64,000 bases of DNA from Dentipellis sp. KUC8613 (taxonomy: Eukaryota; Basidiomycota; Agaricomycetes; Russulales; Hericiaceae): the NCBI GenBank assembly GCA_002286715.1, contig NSJX01000062.1:62001-126000 (forward strand), in the 5' to 3' direction. A model generated the notes under the pieces. It had not been told where the DNA came from, did no database searches, and saw nothing but the letters and a program-made list of their open reading frames with translations. The position numbers and the translations under genes were made by a program. Numbering within the stretch: the stretch's first letter is position 1; each line of letters opens with the position of its first letter. Shown piece after piece: positions 58,146 to 64,000 of this stretch.

Positions 58146-58543
58146 ATATCATATAGAACCTGATGTCAGCGAAAGAATTGAACAGTCCAGTTCGATAAGT
58201 GGGGCTTTCTGAATAGAATTGTACAGAACTTACAACGAAGTGGTTGTTCCTTGGGCTGTAGTTAGTGTGATTATTCGGCCTCGTGCACTCTAAGTCAATG
58301 GGCTGTTGTTCCTAAAAACGCGTATCAAAACGAAAACTATCGAGCTTTATCGCTTCCCTCTCGCCTATAAATGAGTACTGACCTTGTTAGCCTTTCCGAT
58401 GGTAATGGTTCGTGTCTTGAAGACAAAGTCAAGCAAGCGACTGAGGATCTGCCACAATTTGTAAGCGTTTCTCACGCAGGATATACGCTGTCCCCGACAT
58501 TTGCCACCAGACACGCCCGTATACGCGCACTGCTGCCTCCAAA
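58146..58543. promoter_or_regulatory. Bidirectional promoter region of HDAC and Per1 genes
   Basis: Only 398 bp separate the two divergent start codons. A short plus-strand frame (58371-58574) overlaps the Per1 start in another frame and could act as an upstream ORF. No clear TATA box was found. Confidence 0.5.
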
Positions 58544-59616
58544 ATGCGACATCCTCTTCGTCTTATTTCTCTAGCGGCACTGCTAGCGTGTGCGTACGCG
58601 TCTGCTGGAGACAGATCATCACAATTTCAGCGCTGTGTCGCCAAATGCGAATCTACCACCTGCGACACGTTCAACCCGCCACCTCTGATGCGCCTCACTC
58701 GATGGACATGCACAGATAACTGCAAGTACACTTGCATGCACGCTATATCGGATTTCTCTGTAGAGAGCGGTCTGCCTCTGCAGCAGTACTATGGGAAGTG
58801 GCCGTTTTGGAGATTTGCTGGTGCCCAGGAGCCTGCGTCGGTAGTGTTCTCTCTCCTCAATCTTCTGTTCCATGTCTGGGGCCGCGGTGAAGTCCAGGAA
58901 GCCATGTCGAATGACCACCCAATGAAGCGGTACTACCTGACATGGTCAGTCATTAGCATCAATGCGTGGATTTGGTCGGCCGTATTCCATACCCGAGGTC
59001 AGTGAAGTTAGTAACTTCGGATTGACTCGTAACTTTACACTGAATGTCCTTAGATACCCCCATCACCGAGAAGCTGGACTACTTCTCCGCTGCACTAGCT
59101 ATCATGTACTCCCTGTACTTCTCGGTCATCCGCCTCTTCCACCTCTACCCTGTACGGAAGCGCAATCCCCTCAGCGGCGCCTCCCGCTCCGTCGACAAGC
59201 CATTCCTGTTCTATGTCTGGACTGCCGCATGCACCTTTGTCTACGTCGCGCACGTGTCGTACCTGTCGCTTGCACTCCGGTTCGACTACACCTACAACAT
59301 CATCTTCGGCCTGGTCCTCGGCATGACGCACAACGTCCTCTGGCTTGCGTACGCGCTCCCGGCTTCTCTATCCCTATTCAGGCGATTCGCAACCCAACCC
59401 AAATCGTACCGCCCCTTCTATGCGAACGAGGCTGCGAAGGCTGTCATCTTGACCACCGCGGCGACATGTCTCGAGCTGTTCGACTTCCCGCCGTGGAAGA
59501 GAATCATTGACGCTCATTCGCTGTGGCATTTAGCCACGGCGCCCTTGGTGGTGCTTTGGTACGACTTCTTGCTGATGGATGCGCAGGATAAGGGTTGGAA
59601 GGAACATAGGGTATAG
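58544..59616 (+). CDS. Per1/PGAP3-family GPI-remodelling protein, 338 aa
   Basis: Exons are 58544-58997 and 59054-59616, joined across a 56-nt intron so that ..FHTR is followed by DTPITEKLDYFSA. The protein begins with a signal peptide (LRLISLAALLACAYASA). The Cys-rich lumenal segment has CVAKCESTTCD and CTDNCKYTC. It then has YYGKWPFWRFAGAQEPASV and WIWSAVFHTRDTPITEKLDY, the H...D motif of the Per1 (CREST) superfamily, and about seven membrane spans ending with HSLWHLATAPLVVLWYDFLL. Per1 in yeast and PGAP3 in animals remove the sn-2 acyl chain of GPI anchors in the ER or Golgi. Length and architecture are those of the family. Confidence 0.92.
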
Positions 59617-60262
59617 CGAGCTGTGTTGCGACATTATATACTTAATGTGTGAGTGACCGTTTGCTCCGTTGTTATTGAAGTGAGAATTGACGATTGTCAC
59701 TGGATGCTTAGGAATTTTGTAATGATGCTAGAACTTATATAAAACGGACAAGCACAAGCCTACTTTGCTCTGTATACCTCTGTGGACGGGGCTGCATTCA
59801 TTCCTTTCCGTCGTGCACCGTTGCATGTCCTAGGGAGTGGCCTGGTATTGAGGATCCTGATACTCTGTCACCCATCTTCTTTGGGCGCAACCCCACATGA
59901 ATGAAGAACGCTATGCTCCTGCATTTTGGAGCTTGTTTCATCCACTGAGAGGCCCAGAGACATCAAGCCCACCTTCGACCTACTTCACCGTCGCCCTCGT
60001 GTCTCACTTTCCCCCGTCATCACCTATGAAGCATAACATTTTCTGCACATGCATGGGTATGGTACACTCCTATCAACGACTCCGCCGCAAGGGGTGTAGG
60101 ACACCAAGCCTTTTGCCACCAGCAGACGTCTATTTCGAAGGCTAGAGGATACACGAAACACTTCACACGTGCGCATTCCCTTATCTCGCCCCATATCACG
60201 AAGCCATGGCGATCTTCTATTTCTCCCGCGCAACAGCTCGCCACGTCCATACAGCAGTATTT
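59617..60262. other. Intergenic between convergent genes
   Basis: This is the 3' flank of the Per1 gene and of the DUF6593 gene. An 82-codon frame (59897-60145) has no support. Confidence 0.5.
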
Positions 60263-60980
60263 TCACACCGCCTCTGCGCCATGCCTGCGCCGCCGCTCAA
60301 TCAGGAGGAATGTGACTGTAAAGTGCAGGAACGTCAGTGGGTACTCGATACACGGTGCAGTGTCTCCGAAAGGGAGAAAATTCTGCTTACTGATGAGCGA
60401 GTCGAGGGTATCCATGACGCTGGTGTCGATTTCGATGTATGGTTGGCGCGACATGCGGAGGAGGAAGAAATAGCGCTTGTGCCGGTGGAAGACGGCCACT
60501 GGCTTTTCCTCAGGCGCATTCTCGTGCACGAGCTATGGACGAAGGCATTGGTAAGGCTCTCCAGTGTACAATGCTACCACCTCGCCGCTTACCTCAAGAT
60601 GTCTGCCATTCGCTCTCCAGAGGTAATGCCTACCATCTTTTCCTCGAAAGCGCCCATTCCTGTGCTGTTGTTAGCCTTTCATCGGGACAAAACCTCAAGC
60701 ACCTTACTGACGTGACAGCCTCCTCCTCGCGGCGCGTCAGGAACTGGTCGACGGGCTTGAAGTCGCCGCCGTACACGCGCACGGCGACGGGGCGGTCGTC
60801 CTCGTTCTTGAGCTCGGCGATGAGGTCGAACTCGCGCACGTTCGGGTCGAACTTGTTGATGCGCGTGAGGTGCCGCTCCCACTTGGGCGTCACGATCTCG
60901 TAGTAGATCACGTCGGAGCTGTTCGAGATGACGACGTTGTGCAGGCTCGTCGTCGTGAGTGTCAGTTTTTGTGTCGACAT
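60263..60980 (-). CDS. DUF6593 domain protein, 176 aa
   Basis: Four exons: 60712-60980, 60593-60659, 60391-60532 and 60263-60315. Introns are 52, 60 and 75 nt and keep frame. The layout is that of the Agaricomycete DUF6593 family. The N-terminal part has NSSDVIYYEIVTPKWERHLT. The diagnostic centre, RFRGKDGRHYLWRANGRHLE, is followed by VAVFHRHKRYFFLL and then SVMDTLDSLIITFLLIERRR near the end. These small intracellular proteins are common in mushrooms and polypores and have no known biochemical role. There is no signal peptide; the C-terminal hydrophobic stretch is short. Confidence 0.85.
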
Positions 60981-61653
60981 GCGTCGTGTTTGCGGACGTG
61001 TTTGCGATCCAGTGAGCTCGAGTTCGAGCTTGAGTGTGTGCTGTGTGGCCAGACTTGGGGCACCATGGCCGGCTTTTTATGTCTCACGTATGCTGGGGAG
61101 GAGCCCTCGCTGGAGCTGCCTTGGGAACGCGATGGTGTGTTCGGCAGTTGGGCGTTGGGACCGGTCACAGGAAGTACCCACAGCGCGGGTTCGCAGAAGC
61201 CCCATCCCGCAGCTTCGGTACTTGGCAATGAACTTCGGCAACACTCTGCCGACGGTGCCAACGCGCGCTGAGCACTAGTCTCGAGCTGCCCAGGGCCGGC
61301 GATGCGCATCGAAAGCTCGGGGATGGCTGCCTTCCATGCCCGCGGACAGTTATATGTGAGAACGTGTGAGAGGTCGTGAACGCGTCAACCTCGAATAAGC
61401 TCTTTTATATTTGAGCCTTGGGAGCGATCAGTGCTGGCCGCATACTTGCGACCGCAGACATATGCCTCTTGGCCCATAGCCGGTTCTCTCAAGGAGAAGC
61501 AGAGAGTTGGGAAGCACGTTGCTTGTCAAACCGGAATGGTCATGATGATTGTCTTGGGGTCTACAAGTCTTCTCTAGATTTAATGATACAGTGCGCGAGC
61601 ATATGCAAGCAATCAATGAAACTTCACTGCAGACCTCGTAGTCCGTTGCCTCT
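60981..61653. other. Intergenic, no gene seen
   Basis: This holds the upstream region of the DUF6593 gene and the 3' flank of the pyrophosphokinase gene. No supported frame was seen. Confidence 0.5.
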
Positions 61654-62983
61654 TCAATACCCATTCAATGCGGTCTGCTCTGCCCACTCCCCGAAGAGCA
61701 GGCTGATGGACTCGCCGTTGTGTGTACGGCGAATGCTCTCGGCGATCGTAGGCGTAATGTCCATGATCACCAGTTTTGAACAGTCGAGCTTGTGCTCGTC
61801 CTGTGGTATGGTGTTTGTGACCTACAAGCAAGTATTGAGCAGAGAGATCTGGCACGAGAAGTGTATCGCGTACCACTAGAGACTCTAGGGGCAATGTATC
61901 AATGACACTCATGCGTGTCTCGGAGAACAAGCCTAAGGCTCGGTCAGAGGACTATCCTACGAACGGAACATGGGAACGGAACAGACCATGCGACACAAGA
62001 GCGTGGATGACCTTGGCGCCGTTCTCCTTTAGGGAGCGTGCAGCCAAAGAGAGCGTCTTCCCAGAGTCGATCATATCGTCGACAAGAATAGCTACCTGCA
62101 CATTCCTACATAAGCAAGAGAACCGGTCCCGGCAAGGAAGCAGCACGCACCTTGTCCTTCACATCACCAACAAGGAGCTCCATTTTTTCAGGCGCGTCTT
62201 GCGACTTGCCGTCGCGCTTGCGATGGAACAGCGCAAACTCGAGCCCGAGCTTGTCCGCGATGGCCGTCACTCTGAAACCCGTTGAACGCCCAAACAAGAC
62301 CCGCAAATCAGCAAGAACACTCACCGCTTGGCACCGCCCGCATCCGGACTGACGATGATCGCATCGTTCCACCCCTCGATGTGTCGCTTGATGTATGCAA
62401 GCATAAGGGGCTCCGAATACAGGTTGTCGACGGGGAAGTCGAAGAAGCCCTGGATCTGGCTTGCGTGCAAGTCCATCGTGATGACGTGGTCGCAGCCCGC
62501 GACGGCGAGCATGTTCGCGACGAGCTTGGCGGTGATGGGTGCCCTCGACTTATCCTTCTTGTCCATGCGGGCGTAGGGGTAGCAGGGGATGACCGCGGTG
62601 ATCCTGCGCGCGGACGCTCCCTTGCACGCGGAGATGAGGATGAGAAGCTCCATGAGGTGGTCGTTCACGTCGCTGCACGCGGACTGGATGATGAACACAT
62701 CCTCGTCGCGCACAGACTCGGCGATTTTGACGTTTATCTCCCCGTTCGAGAACTTCTTCACGGTGCACGGCGTGAGAGGGATGTTGAGCCTGGTAGGAGA
62801 AGTCACAGTCCGTGGACCGCTGGCTGCATCATGGAACGCGGCAGCTCACCGCTCGGCCACGAGTTGGGCGAGCTCCGGATGGCTGTTTCCTGGAGGAGGT
62901 GCGAGGACAGGTTAGCTCGCGAAGGGGTTCCAGAGTACATTTGCCTTACCAGCCAGAATCCGGACAGAATTTGAATGAAGCAT
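61654..62983 (-). CDS. PRS: Ribose-phosphate pyrophosphokinase (PRPP synthetase), 331 aa
   Basis: Seven exons: 62950-62983, 62850-62889, 62325-62789, 62151-62271, 61987-62095, 61874-61932 and 61654-61821. Introns are 52-60 nt. The protein starts [20 protein letters not shown], the normal family start. It has [10 protein letters not shown], the PRPP synthase signature [30 protein letters not shown] and the PRPP-binding loop [11 protein letters not shown] (225-235). It ends [12 protein letters not shown]. The enzyme makes 5-phosphoribosyl-1-pyrophosphate from ribose 5-phosphate and ATP, the entry to purine, pyrimidine, NAD, His and Trp synthesis. No long non-homologous region interrupts it, so it is the short, catalytically typical kind. 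Fungi have several paralogs; which one this is cannot be told here. Confidence 0.94.
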
Positions 62984-63319
62984 TGCAGATAATTTACAGA
63001 GTTAGGATGGGCTAGAGTAGCATAGACAAATGAAAGGGATAGAGATGAGAGTAGAATTTTGAGTAGTGGTGGCGGAGCAATGGAGCTCCTCTAATTGGCG
63101 CGTGAATTATTCTTCTATTTGCTCCGAACAAACACCTTCCGGCGCTTATTCAAAGCGTCTCAAAGTAAGCCCTTCAAACAGATTCTAGATCTACCGCCGG
63201 GACATAAGTATGATAGATGTACTTCAGCCGCAGCATCGCACTGGTGAGTACAGAGTCGCCGGGTTCAACTATCTCGCCCGTCGTCGACCAACGCGCGCGA
63301 TGGACTACATCGAGCTATG
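62984..63319. other. Short intergenic region
   Basis: This 336-bp region separates two minus-strand genes. It holds the promoter of the PRPP synthetase gene. No element was recognised. Confidence 0.45.
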
Positions 63320-64000
63320 TCATGGGGGAACCCGCACATTGATGTTCTCGACGACATACTCCGAGTCCGCATAGCCCAACAGCTGGGGTATATAAGAGCT
63401 GCGATGTCAAGAGTTAGATACGATCATACGGGAAGATAAGCTGGACACACACCTGTTCAGACCTTTCACCTTCTCTATCTGCGCCCAATTGTAATTGGCC
63501 AACCCTCGGCCGACTTCCTCCAAGTCCCACTTCCCAATCTCATCATCCATCTGCAAGACCACAGTATCGTCCTCAGGCAACGGCTGCAGAGTACCCATAT
63601 CTGCCAAATTCGCGCCAGAGTCGGTCCTCGACAACGAGCCTAGCGAGGAGATGGACGAGGACATTGACGCGATCGGCATGAGGTTCGGCGTGCTGGGCTG
63701 CGTCGCGGCCATCCCGCTTGCATAGTGCGCCAGCTCCTTCGCTGCCTCCTCCGCACTACCCTCCGGTAGCCGCCGCACGAGAATCCGCACGGCTTGTCCG
63801 GACGCGAACTGGCCCTGAACCCCAAGAACACCTGCAGCAAGCAGCCGGCCACCGGATTCACGTCTCGCGAGAACCTGATGCGCCCCGGCGTCGATGATGA
63901 CAGCACCTGATGGCTTCAGCGTATGGCTGGTCCACGCCTTGACGTCGCGCAGAGGAGTCGGAGAGGGTTTGAATAACGTATGCGGCGGCCGTGAGGGTAT
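63320..64000 (-). CDS. PRO1: Glutamate 5-kinase, C-terminal part (5' end outside window)
   Basis: Exons visible are 63453-64000 (open at the window edge) and 63320-63398, with a 54-nt intron. The sequence begins within the kinase domain end (LRDVKAWTSHTLKPSGAVII). It continues into the PUA domain: DAGAHQVLARRESGGRLLAA, GVLGVQGQFASGQAVRI, and after a low-complexity insert of about 70 residues VGRGLANYNWAQIEKVKGLN, ending with LLGYADSEYVVENINVRV. Glutamate 5-kinase phosphorylates L-glutamate in the first step of proline synthesis. The Ser/Thr-rich insert inside the PUA domain (around 63570-63720) is a fungal-type variation. Confidence 0.9.

Noticed and set aside
1..64000. CRISPR arrays, tRNA, rRNA genes
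   Set aside because: No regularly spaced repeats and no convincing cloverleaf or rRNA signature were seen by eye. A tRNAscan or covariance search was not possible.

Overview
The window is nuclear DNA of a filamentous basidiomycete, most likely an Agaricomycete of the polypore type. Protein genes are broken by many 43-122 nt GT-AG introns. The gene content fits too: an expanded fungal F-box family, a DUF6593 protein, a cerato-platanin, a fungal type IIC P-type ATPase and a Per1 GPI-remodelling protein. I saw no prokaryotic operons, CRISPR arrays, tRNA or rRNA.

Left third (1-30145) is accessory. It is dominated by a dispersed cluster of paralogous F-box proteins on both strands: one C-terminal partial at the left edge, six apparently intact genes (1128-2441, 3031-4272, 4545-5843, 7808-9250, 27291-28538, 28678-30145), one frameshifted copy (23651-25047), one truncated copy (22259-22873) and one strongly decayed relic (about 6010-7120). 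Inside this array lie a glycogen-targeting PP1 regulatory subunit (11376-14188), an APH-like kinase (25508-26479), a relic of a trypsin-like fungal gene (23066-23414) and an 8-kb gene desert (14189-22258) with old diverged repeats.

Middle (30.9-48.3 kb): a short C2H2 zinc-finger protein, an F-box/LRR-type protein of a different family, the mRNA 3'-end WD40 factor Pfs2, an HMG-box transcription factor, an unknown protein, a secreted cerato-platanin and an Mcp1-like mitochondrial membrane protein. Intergenic spaces here reach about 2 kb.

Right end (48.3-64 kb) is a compact housekeeping region: a 26-exon type IIC (Na,K-ATPase-like) P-type ATPase, a single-span membrane protein, a class I histone deacetylase sharing a 398-bp divergent promoter region with a Per1/PGAP3 protein, a DUF6593 protein, ribose-phosphate pyrophosphokinase and the C-terminal part of glutamate 5-kinase.

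Exon boundaries were worked out by hand from GT-AG sites, reading-frame continuity and family similarity. The genes do not form one pathway. The only visible local system is the birth-and-death F-box cluster, whose members share a modified F-box, a conserved C-terminal signature and, in most cases, a predicted 5' UTR intron ending just before the start codon.
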